From contig DWUW01000117.1 of assembly GCA_019120525.1 (NCBI GenBank), positions 1-9,086 of the forward strand: a stretch of 9,086 nucleotides of DNA. The letters are read 5' to 3'. Made by a program: the position numbers and the translations under genes. The notes below the pieces were generated by a model. That model was not told the DNA's origin, made no database searches, and worked only from the letters and a program-made list of their open reading frames with translations. The stretch is from Candidatus Eisenbergiella stercorigallinarum. Lineage in GTDB: Bacteria; Bacillota; Clostridia; Lachnospirales; Lachnospiraceae. Positions 1-5,469 of this stretch are shown here, piece after piece. Within the stretch, counting starts at the first letter, position 1. Each line of letters opens with the position of its first letter.

Positions 1-252
1 CTCAGCAGCGTTGGCCTTCGCGTAGATCTTGATCTCTTTTCCGTCAACAGTGATGGAATCCTCACCGTAGGAAACCTTGTCAGCCAGCTCGTATCTGCCC
101 TGGGTAGAATCATACTTCAGCAGGTGAGCAAGCATCTCGGGAGAAGTCAGGTCGTTGATCGCAACGATCTCAAATCCTTCTGCGCCGAACATCTGTCTGA
201 ACGCAAGACGTCCAATACGGCCAAAACCATTAATTGCTACTTTTACTGCCAT
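1..252 (-). CDS. gap: Glyceraldehyde-3-phosphate dehydrogenase, N-terminal part (runs off left edge)
   Basis: GAPDH oxidises glyceraldehyde-3-phosphate to 1,3-bisphosphoglycerate with NAD and phosphate, in cytoplasmic glycolysis. Only the first 84 codons lie in the window; the family is usually about 335 residues, so the catalytic cysteine and the C-terminal domain are outside it. The visible protein begins MAVKVAINGFGRIGR, the classic dinucleotide-binding start (NGFGRIGR at residues 8-15). It continues with AINDLTSPEMLAHLLKYDST at 31-50, typical of the family's Rossmann half. The acidic residue at position 34 (IND) is what NAD-preferring glycolytic forms carry, so an NAD-linked enzyme is inferred. 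The start is fixed by an AGGAGG at 261-266 (read on minus), 8 bases before the ATG. The gene is divergent from the histidinol-phosphatase gene and has its own promoter at 366-394. Identity is near certain; operon partners such as pgk would lie to the left and cannot be seen. Confidence 0.97.
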   Translation of the reverse strand, partial: MAVKVAINGFGRIGRLAFRQMFGAEGFEIVAINDLTSPEMLAHLLKYDSTQGRYELADKVSYGEDSITVDGKEIKIYAKANAAE

Positions 253-276
253 TTTTAATTCCTCCTAAAAATGTTT

Positions 277-285
277 TTTATATCA
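277..285 (-). promoter_or_regulatory. Possible second, proximal extended -10 promoter for gap
   Basis: On the minus strand TGATATAAA (277-285) matches an extended -10 element (TGn followed by TATAAA). No good -35 is visible; the bases at the right distance lie in the loop and arm of the inverted repeat at 289-321. If used, transcription would start near 270, only about 18 bases before the ATG, and the repeat would act on DNA rather than in the transcript. It may simply be AT-rich leader sequence. Confidence 0.3.
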
Positions 286-288
286 TTC

Positions 289-321
289 TGCCAGACACAA
301 CAAAGACTGCCGTGTCTGGCA
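289..321. repeat. 10-bp perfect inverted repeat in the gap control region (operator or leader hairpin)
   Basis: TGCCAGACAC (289-298) and GTGTCTGGCA (312-321) are perfect reverse complements separated by 13 bases. The repeat lies between the strong upstream gap promoter and the gap ribosome binding site. In a transcript from that promoter it would fold as a 10-bp stem with no U tract after it, so a terminator is unlikely. It could be a protein-binding operator or a transcript-stabilising hairpin. It does not match the Rex or catabolite-response consensus that I know. Confidence 0.6.
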
Positions 322-365
322 CGGCCTGTCCGAATTATGCTTGACAAAATTTTATCAGCAAATTC

Positions 366-394
366 ATTGTACCTAATCCGCCCAAAAATATCAA
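366..394 (-). promoter_or_regulatory. Probable sigma-A promoter for gap
   Basis: On the minus strand TTGATA (389-394) and TACAAT (366-371) are separated by exactly 17 bases, a near-consensus sigma-A promoter. Transcription would start near 359 and give a leader of roughly 107 bases that contains the inverted repeat at 289-321. This is a sequence match only; the start point is inferred. Confidence 0.72.
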
Positions 395-458
395 GATGTA
401 AATCGAAAAATATTGGAAAATGAACAAATTTTACAAAAAATTCAGATTTGCCGGGCCG

Positions 459-487
459 TTGCCATATTCCTCCGCCTGTGCTACACT
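459..487 (+). promoter_or_regulatory. Candidate promoter for the histidinol-phosphatase gene
   Basis: TTGCCA (459-464) and TACACT (482-487) are 17 bases apart, matching 5 of 6 and 4 of 6 consensus sigma-A positions. Transcription would start near 494 and give a leader of about 53 bases that includes the hairpin at 500-530. A TTGACA at 341-346 on the same strand lacks a matching -10 at the right distance. Confidence 0.45.
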
Positions 488-499
488 TTCAGCAGGAAA

Positions 500-530
500 G
501 CCGCCCTTTTTCCCGAAAGCGCCGGGCGGC
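500..530 (+). promoter_or_regulatory. Leader hairpin abutting the ribosome binding site
   Basis: GCCGCCC (500-506) pairs with GGGCGGC (524-530) around a 17-base loop. The 3' arm ends immediately before the ribosome binding site at 531-539, so folding could affect access to the start. This is a structural prediction by eye; no known riboswitch class is recognised. Confidence 0.4.
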
Positions 531-539
531 GGAAGGGAG
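531..539 (+). promoter_or_regulatory. Ribosome binding site that fixes the histidinol-phosphatase start
   Basis: The purine run GGAAGGGAG is followed by seven T residues and then the ATG at 547. It selects this start over the in-frame ATG at 448, which would add 33 residues unlike the family and would lie upstream of the likely promoter. Confidence 0.75.
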
Positions 540-546
540 TTTTTTT

Positions 547-1365
547 ATGTCGATCTGTGCCGATTATCACCTGCATTCTTCCTTTTCCGGAGACTCGGAC
601 GCCCCCATGGAATCCATGATCCAAAAGGGGGTGGAGCTGGGCCTTACGCGGATGTGCTTCACGGAGCATATGGATTTTGAATTCCCGGTATCGGATATCT
701 CTCCGGCGGGGATTTTTGAGGTCAATGTGGATTCCTATCTCTATGATCTTCTGTCATACCGGGAAAAATACCGGGACAGGATCCGCGTTCTTTTCGGGCT
801 GGAGCTTGGGCTGCAGGCTCATCTTGCGCCGCTGCAGGCCGCCTGCGCCGCGTCGAAGCCCTTCGATTTCTTCATCGGCTCCTCCCATCTGTGCGCGGGG
901 AAGGATCCGTACCAGCCTTATTTCTGGGAAGGACGGAGCGAGGAGGAAGCGCTGCGGGAATACTTTTCTTCTATAATAGAGAATCTGGAGACCTTCACGG
1001 ACTTTGACGTATACGGCCACCTGGACTATGCGGTCCGCTACGCGCCGCAGCAGGATAAGGGTTACTGTTATGAAAAGTACGCGGATCTGTTCGAGCGGAT
1101 CCTGGATCTTCTCCTGGAAAACGGGATCGGGCTGGAGATCAACACGGGAGGGATCGGCTACGGCCTGCGGGAAGCCAACCCCTGCGCGGCCATCCTGCGC
1201 CGCTACCGCGAAAAGGGCGGCGAGATCATCACGGTCGGCTCCGACGCCCACAGGCCGCAGGACCTGTGCCGCTTCTTCGGCCGGGCGGAAGAGATCCTGA
1301 AGGACTGCGGCTTCCGATATTATACGGTTTTTGAGAACCGGACGCCGCATTTTGAAAAGCTGTGA
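547..1365 (+). CDS. hisK: Histidinol-phosphatase, PHP family (HisJ/HisK type)
   Basis: The enzyme removes phosphate from L-histidinol phosphate, the penultimate stage of histidine biosynthesis, in the cytoplasm. The 272-residue length is close to the usual 265-275. PHP metal-ligand motifs appear in order: DYHLH (H8, H10), TEHMD (E40, H41), FGLELGL (E86), GSSH (H114), VYGHLDY (H158), LEINTGG (E197) and VGSDAH (D233, H235). The C-terminal end YYTVFENRTPHFEKL is characteristic of this branch rather than of PolX or polymerase PHP domains. All expected ligands are present, so an active metal phosphatase is inferred. The ATG at 547 is chosen for its ribosome binding site and because the PHP fold starts directly there. 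No other his genes are in the window; it appears to be a single-gene unit with its own promoter and the terminator at 1386-1446. Another PHP phosphoesterase is possible but less likely. The family is also called HisJ. Confidence 0.9.
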   Translation: MSICADYHLHSSFSGDSDAPMESMIQKGVELGLTRMCFTEHMDFEFPVSDISPAGIFEVNVDSYLYDLLSYREKYRDRIRVLFGLELGLQAHLAPLQAACAASKPFDFFIGSSHLCAGKDPYQPYFWEGRSEEEALREYFSSIIENLETFTDFDVYGHLDYAVRYAPQQDKGYCYEKYADLFERILDLLLENGIGLEINTGGIGYGLREANPCAAILRRYREKGGEIITVGSDAHRPQDLCRFFGRAEEILKDCGFRYYTVFENRTPHFEKL

Positions 1366-1385
1366 AAGGTACCGGCAGAAAAACC

Positions 1386-1446
1386 TGTAGCGAAAGAAAA
1401 CGCCCCGCGCGGTCCAGGCCGCACAGGGGCGTTTTCTTTCGCTACA
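1386..1446. terminator. Bidirectional intrinsic terminator between convergent genes
   Basis: A 21-bp perfect inverted repeat has arms at 1386-1406 and 1426-1446. The inner part of the stem is CGCCCC/GGGGCG and the outer part is A-rich on the 5' side and T-rich on the 3' side. Within the 19-base loop, GCGG (1409-1412) pairs with CCGC (1419-1422), extending the structure. Because the arms are A/T-rich outside the GC core, either strand gives a GC hairpin followed by GTTTTCTTTC. It lies between the phosphatase stop (1365) and the stop of the convergent gene (1448), so it can end both. Confidence 0.9.
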
Positions 1447-1447
1447 G

Positions 1448-1975
1448 TCATTGTCCGCAGAGGACGATAATCTTATCCGGGGTGGTCTGGGGCGGGATGC
1501 TCCGGGTGGTCTGGCTGTAGAGCACCACCAGGGTGTGCCCGCCCGGATTGCCCAGGTAGGTCTGGTTATTCTGTGTCACCACCGTGGTGGAGGGCGCCAG
1601 GTTCAGCTTCAGCCCCTGGTCGCTGCTGAGAAAAACGTTGTTGAAATAGCCCACATACACCATCTGTCCCTCCGTCTGTGGCGCGATGACGGCCGCCACA
1701 TACTGGGGCGGATAGATCAGGGGCGCGGCCGCGTTTCCGTTGTAAAAAACGGTAACAGGGAGGCTCTCATACAGGGTCGTATAGTCCACCACAAAGGTGT
1801 CCGCGTTCATGAAGAAGTTCACCACATTTCCCGCTTCGTTTTCCACGGTGACCACCTGGGAACAGCCGTCGTACCTTCCCATGTTTCCCGCTGCCTCGAT
1901 ACTGGTGATCACCCCGGTAAAGGTCATATAGACCGGTCTCTGCGTCATGCCGAACTGATTGTAATGAAACTCCAT
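1448..1975 (-). CDS. Uncharacterised beta-rich protein, internally duplicated
   Basis: I do not recognise a named family with certainty. The 175-residue protein has no signal peptide or membrane segment, so it is probably cytoplasmic. It is rich in V, T, Y, N and Q and in alternating hydrophobic stretches that suggest beta strands. Two halves seem related: VTVFY (74-78) then PPQ (89-91) then AAVIA in the first, and LVVLY (149-153) then PPQ (161-163) then IIVLC in the second. FTGVITSIE (19-27) followed by VVTVENEAGNVVNFF (41-55) resembles a small beta barrel such as an OB-like fold; that is inference. From memory, similar GNA..PLIYPPQY stretches occur in uncharacterised Clostridia proteins. 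The start is supported by AAGGA about 9 bases upstream. It lies 122 bases after lacZ on the same strand and could be cotranscribed, or could use the weak -10 at 2007-2012. Base composition matches its neighbours. Function unknown. Confidence 0.85.
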   Translation of the reverse strand: MEFHYNQFGMTQRPVYMTFTGVITSIEAAGNMGRYDGCSQVVTVENEAGNVVNFFMNADTFVVDYTTLYESLPVTVFYNGNAAAPLIYPPQYVAAVIAPQTEGQMVYVGYFNNVFLSSDQGLKLNLAPSTTVVTQNNQTYLGNPGGHTLVVLYSQTTRSIPPQTTPDKIIVLCGQ

Positions 1976-2006
1976 ACTGTGGTTTCCTTATCTTCTTTTT
2001 TCTACC

Positions 2007-2012
2007 ATTGTA
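2007..2012 (-). promoter_or_regulatory. Possible -10 element for the uncharacterised gene
   Basis: TACAAT on the minus strand is a good -10 hexamer about 31 bases before the ATG at 1975. No recognisable -35 lies 16-18 bases further upstream, where the sequence is GC-rich, so it is weak evidence for an independent promoter. Confidence 0.25.
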
Positions 2013-2035
2013 TGCGTCCTGCGTCGGCGCGGTTC

Positions 2036-2073
2036 CCGGCCGCAGGCGTCCTGTCGGCCGGAAAATCTGCGGC
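2036..2073 (-). other. GC-rich hairpin with a competing alternative stem, downstream of lacZ
   Basis: CCGGCCGCAGG (2036-2046) can pair with CCTG (2050-2053) and CGGCCGG (2055-2061), leaving one bulged base and a 3-base loop. Part of the same arm, GCCGCAG (2039-2045), can instead pair with CTGCGGC (2067-2073). In the lacZ-strand transcript no U tract follows, so it is not a canonical terminator. It may protect the lacZ mRNA 3' end or slow transcription before the next gene. Structure is seen; role is inferred. Confidence 0.4.
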
Positions 2074-2097
2074 GGTCCTTTCTTTGTTCTTCTTTCC

Positions 2098-5000
2098 TTA
2101 TTCCGGCTTCACGGCGAACACGAAGCGGCAGTGGTCCTCCGCTTTGATGCGGAATTCCTCATGCGCCCTGGCGTTCGGGCTCCAGGTGTCGTCCCCGCCC
2201 ACGCCGGTCTGTCTCCAGTTGATGCGCACCACCGTCTTGTCGGAAGGAAGCAGGTCCTTCTGGTGCGCCGCAATTTCCATTTCCTCCGGCGTATAGGGAA
2301 GGACATTAGCCTCCACGGCCGGAATCCCCGTAAAGGTCAGGCAGCCGCCGTTCCTGCCTGCGATGGAAAGGCGTCTTACATCCAGGACGTTTCCGCATTC
2401 CTGGGGAACCAGATAAGGAACCATCCGGTCCTCCACCTTCGACTGCCAGGTTCCCACAAAAGCGGATTCCTTCCTGTCGATGTAATTCTCGTGTTCTCCT
2501 CTTCCAAACCACTCAAAACGGTCAAATTCCTCCGGCAGCGTAAACATCAGTCCAATCTCCGGAATATCCGGAAGGTTCTGCGCGCCATAGTAGCTGTTGT
2601 CAAAGAGGATTGTGCCATCCGCATAAACGGAAAGCTTTGTTTCCAGATACGCTTCCGCGGGAAGGGGCGGAATGAACTTCATCGTCACTTCCACATGGTT
2701 TTCCTTTTCCGTGGCTCCCGTTACCCATTTGGCCGCCTGCGCGCCCGCGTATCTCCATACATGGGACTTCCAGCTCTGTTTGCTTCCCCGGTCGTTGTCC
2801 GTGCTGGCTCTCCAGAAGTTGCAGGCTACCGGCGCCTTCAGGTATTCCCTGCCATTTTTCTTTATACTGTAGAAATCTCCGGTTCTTTTGGAAAAACGGT
2901 ATTCAAAGTCGGCTCCGCTCAGGATCAGGGCGCCGAAATTCTCAGAAACAGCAATCTTTCCTTCCGCTTTTTCCGCTTTCCCGATCACATCCGTTTCCCG
3001 TACGCCGGTCTTCAGCTGTCCCATTGCCACAGCATAGCCCGCGTCAGCCCATTCCGTCCTTTCCTTCAGCACGGCCTTCAGATTCAGGAAGGCTTCCTTC
3101 CCTTCTCCAAAGCCGCCTGCCGCAAGCGTCTGCGCAAGAGGAAGGACAGCCTCGGCCTGTTCCCCGGGCGCGCAGGAAAGCGTAAAGCTTCCGCCCGCAC
3201 AGTACGTTTCATCCACATACAGGCTCCAGTTGAAATCATATTCAGACAGATCGGTAAACAGGCTTCTGTTCCGTACCGTCACCCTTCCGCTGCCCCAGTC
3301 GGCGTTTTCAAACACAATATTCTGATAGCAGACGCGTACTTCCTTCATCTTGGGGGTTTCCGTCCGGTCCGCGAACATCAGCCCGTTTCCGCTGAAATTC
3401 CCATCATGGTAACCCTCGTTAAAATCTCCGCCGTAGCCAAGATATTCCTTTCCGTTTTCATCCTTTGTGAGGATCGCCTGATCCACATAATCCCAGATGA
3501 AGCCGCCCTGAAGCTTCGGATACTTTTCAAAGGCCTCCGTATACTTCACCAGGCTTCCGCAGGAGTTGCCCATGGCATGGGCGTATTCACACAGGATCGC
3601 CGGCTTGTCCGGATATTTTTCCGGGAACTTTACCCACTCCGACACAGGCGTATACATGGTGGAGCGCATATCCGTCACATCCTCATAGCCCGGGCAGTGG
3701 CTTTCCCCTTCATAGTGCACCAGCCTGGTGCCGTCATGCTCCCTGAGGAATTCCGCCATCTTTCTGAAATTTTCCCCGCAGTAGGACTCGTTTCCCAGAG
3801 ACCAGATCAAGATACAGGAATGATTCCTGTCACGGTAATACATATCGGATACCCGGTCCAGGACAGCGGCCGTCCAGGCGGGCTTACTTCCGGGAAGGGC
3901 AAAGGGCTGTTCGTTCTCCGGGATGCCGTATGTCCAGGTACCATGGGTTTCCAGATTCGTCTCGTCGATCACATACAGGCCGTACTCGTCACACAGCTCA
4001 TACCAGTAAGGATGGTTGGGATAATGGGAAGTACGGACCGCATTGATGTTGTTGCGCTTCATATCACGCACATCCTGAAGCATGGCTTCCTTCGTAATGG
4101 CCCGTCCGAACTTCGCGCCGAATTCATGGCGGTTCGCTCCCTTGAACACGATGCGCTTGTTATTCAGCATCATCAGTCCGTCTTTCATCTCAAAGGTGCG
4201 GAAACCGCAGCGGCAGGCCAGGATCGTCTCCTCCTCTCCGGCCTTCAGCGTAAGGACTACCGTATACAGGGACGGGGATTCCGCGCTCCACTGCCAGGGC
4301 GTTTCCACATCCTCATAAAACTCCGCTTTTCCGCCCTTCACCTGCGCCACATCCGTAGAAAGGATCCCCCTTCCTTTCGGGCTGTACAGGTCAAGCCGCA
4401 CCGCGCAGCCCTCAGCGTCCCCTTCCGTCAGGACCTCCACGTTCAGCCGGCCGTCCTGGTAATTTTCATCCAGCAGGGCGTCTACCCGGAAATCCCGGAT
4501 ATGCACTTCGGGCAGCGCGTAAAGATATACGTCACGGAAAATTCCCGCGAGCCGGAAGAAATCCTGATCCTCCAGCCAGCTGCCGTCGCACCAGCGCATC
4601 ACTCTGACCACAAGCTGGTTCTCTCCCTTTTCCACCAGCTCTGTGATATCAAACTCCGACTGATTAAAGGAGCCTTCCGTATAGCCGGCAAACGTGCCGT
4701 TCACGTAAATCTCCCCACAGGACTCGATCCCTTCAAAACGAAGGATCAGCCTCTCCCCTTCCTTCGGGTCCGCCGCAAAGCTTCTGCAGTAAATCCCCAC
4801 CGGATTGTATTTTCTCGGGATCTGGGGAGGCATGATATCCTCCGTCATCTCCCAGGGATACTTCACATTCACATACTGAGGATAGTCATAGCCCTCCATC
4901 TGCCAGTTTGCCGGAACTTTGATCTGTCCCCAGGCATGGGTGTCCATGATCTGCTCCAGCCCATCCGGGAAAGCCGCGTCAACGGCGTCCGGATTCTCGA

Positions 5001-5187
5001 ACAGACGGAACTTCCACATCCCGTTCAGGTCCGTCACCGCCCTCGCGTCCTTATTCCAGGCCAATGCGTCCTCCAGCGTAGGGAAAGGGATAATATCCGT
5101 GTGGGGTGCCCTCTTGTTGATCTTAAAGCACTCCGGATTCTGCTCCCAGGGCATGAATCCGTTTTCCTGCACCAGTTTGTTGTTCAT
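2098..5187 (-). CDS. lacZ: Beta-galactosidase, LacZ type, glycoside hydrolase family 2
   Basis: The enzyme hydrolyses terminal beta-galactosides such as lactose. At 1029 residues it matches the full five-domain E. coli LacZ (1024). Expected layout is a jelly-roll sugar-binding domain (to about 220), an Ig-like domain (to about 330), a TIM barrel (about 330-630), a second Ig-like domain, and the C-terminal small-chain domain (about 740-1029). Catalytic features are intact: acid/base Glu467 in WSLGNES, nucleophile Glu534 in ILCEYAHAMGNS, His354 in GANRHEFG, His388 in TSHYPNH, and GFIWDYVDQ. Late substrate-site Trp1002 lies in GGDDTW. There is no signal peptide, so it is cytoplasmic and needs imported sugar, but no transporter or regulator gene is visible. 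The start is supported by GGAGG at 5199-5203 on the minus strand, about 11 bases upstream. It is divergent from carB. Exact natural substrate (lactose or a plant or mucin galactoside) cannot be read from sequence. Confidence 0.96.
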   Translation of the reverse strand: MNNKLVQENGFMPWEQNPECFKINKRAPHTDIIPFPTLEDALAWNKDARAVTDLNGMWKFRLFENPDAVDAAFPDGLEQIMDTHAWGQIKVPANWQMEGYDYPQYVNVKYPWEMTEDIMPPQIPRKYNPVGIYCRSFAADPKEGERLILRFEGIESCGEIYVNGTFAGYTEGSFNQSEFDITELVEKGENQLVVRVMRWCDGSWLEDQDFFRLAGIFRDVYLYALPEVHIRDFRVDALLDENYQDGRLNVEVLTEGDAEGCAVRLDLYSPKGRGILSTDVAQVKGGKAEFYEDVETPWQWSAESPSLYTVVLTLKAGEEETILACRCGFRTFEMKDGLMMLNNKRIVFKGANRHEFGAKFGRAITKEAMLQDVRDMKRNNINAVRTSHYPNHPYWYELCDEYGLYVIDETNLETHGTWTYGIPENEQPFALPGSKPAWTAAVLDRVSDMYYRDRNHSCILIWSLGNESYCGENFRKMAEFLREHDGTRLVHYEGESHCPGYEDVTDMRSTMYTPVSEWVKFPEKYPDKPAILCEYAHAMGNSCGSLVKYTEAFEKYPKLQGGFIWDYVDQAILTKDENGKEYLGYGGDFNEGYHDGNFSGNGLMFADRTETPKMKEVRVCYQNIVFENADWGSGRVTVRNRSLFTDLSEYDFNWSLYVDETYCAGGSFTLSCAPGEQAEAVLPLAQTLAAGGFGEGKEAFLNLKAVLKERTEWADAGYAVAMGQLKTGVRETDVIGKAEKAEGKIAVSENFGALILSGADFEYRFSKRTGDFYSIKKNGREYLKAPVACNFWRASTDNDRGSKQSWKSHVWRYAGAQAAKWVTGATEKENHVEVTMKFIPPLPAEAYLETKLSVYADGTILFDNSYYGAQNLPDIPEIGLMFTLPEEFDRFEWFGRGEHENYIDRKESAFVGTWQSKVEDRMVPYLVPQECGNVLDVRRLSIAGRNGGCLTFTGIPAVEANVLPYTPEEMEIAAHQKDLLPSDKTVVRINWRQTGVGGDDTWSPNARAHEEFRIKAEDHCRFVFAVKPE

Positions 5188-5243
5188 TCTTCACATTTCC
5201 TCCATCTTGGAATCCTTTTTCTGACTCTGCAGATATCAGCCCT

Positions 5244-5272
5244 ATTGTACCCTGTCTATTCTGCCTTTGGAA
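5244..5272 (-). promoter_or_regulatory. Candidate lacZ promoter
   Basis: On the minus strand TACAAT (5244-5249) is a good -10, with TTCCAA (5267-5272) 17 bases upstream as a weak -35 (3 of 6). Transcription would start near 5237, giving a leader of about 50 bases. The weak -35 would fit a promoter needing an activator, but no operator or catabolite-response element is recognisable. Confidence 0.45.
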
Positions 5273-5293
5273 TGGAAAATCTTGCTATCCTGT

Positions 5294-5375
5294 GAAGCGG
5301 AATCGAGCTTAGCATGGCTGTACTTCGCGTGAGCCACAGCTTCCGGCGAGTTTTTTCTTTTTTCCCTTCCGCTTC
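5294..5375. repeat. Widely spaced 9-bp inverted repeat in the lacZ/carB divergent region
   Basis: GAAGCGGAA (5294-5302) and TTCCGCTTC (5367-5375) are perfect reverse complements 64 bases apart. The right arm overlaps the place where the carB -35 should be. It could be a pair of half-sites, or chance in a purine/pyrimidine-biased stretch. The rest of 5273-5366 holds a T-rich run at 5351-5363, upstream of the carB -10, which could act as an UP-like element. Confidence 0.25.
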
Positions 5376-5389
5376 CGGCTCTTTTCGTA

Positions 5390-5395
5390 TATAAT
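5390..5395 (+). promoter_or_regulatory. Perfect -10 hexamer of the probable carB promoter
   Basis: TATAAT on the plus strand is followed by AT-rich sequence and lies about 75 bases before the carB start. The -35 position (around 5367-5372, TTCCGC) matches consensus poorly, though a T-rich tract lies just upstream. Transcription would start near 5402. Confidence 0.5.
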
Positions 5396-5407
5396 TAGAA
5401 AAATGGA

Positions 5408-5432
5408 GTCCTTCTGCGAATCAGGGAAGGAC
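5408..5432 (+). promoter_or_regulatory. Small hairpin in the carB leader
   Basis: GTCCTTC (5408-5414) pairs with GAAGGAC (5426-5432) around an 11-base loop, just after the likely transcription start. No U tract follows and no PyrR-binding signature or antiterminator is recognisable. It may only protect the 5' end. Confidence 0.3.
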
Positions 5433-5459
5433 GGCATCAGCTATATGGAAAAGCAGAAT

Positions 5460-5464
5460 GGAGG
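5460..5464 (+). promoter_or_regulatory. Ribosome binding site that fixes the carB start
   Basis: GGAGG lies 5 bases before the ATG at 5470. The in-frame ATG at 5458 overlaps this site and would add only MEEN; it has just a weak GGAAAAG upstream. The downstream start also gives MPKRTDIHKV, the usual CarB beginning. Confidence 0.8.
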
Positions 5465-5469
5465 AAAAC

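Noticed and set aside
448..546. N-terminal extension of the phosphatase to the ATG at 448
   Set aside because: The extra 33 residues are unlike the family, the ATG has no ribosome binding site, and it precedes the likely promoter -35 and -10.
754..1350. A 198-codon minus-strand frame inside the histidinol-phosphatase gene
   Set aside because: It is a codon-aligned antisense shadow of a gene whose PHP motifs are all intact.
1451..2296. A 281-codon plus-strand frame over the unknown gene and the lacZ 3' end
   Set aside because: It runs across two minus-strand genes and a terminator-containing region, is codon-aligned with the unknown gene, and has no family signature.
2008..5295. A 1095-codon open frame on the plus strand, antisense to lacZ
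   Set aside because: It is codon-aligned with lacZ on the opposite strand, so it stays open simply because lacZ uses no TTA, CTA or TCA codons. Its translation has no recognisable motifs, whereas the minus strand encodes an intact GH2 enzyme.
5291..5306. Possible catabolite-response element between lacZ and carB
   Set aside because: TGTGAAGCGGAATCGA was compared with the CcpA cre consensus and misses several core positions.
5294..5363. Possible plus-strand terminator ending in the T-rich run at 5351-5363
   Set aside because: No stable GC stem lies directly before the T run, and no plus-strand gene precedes it that would need ending.
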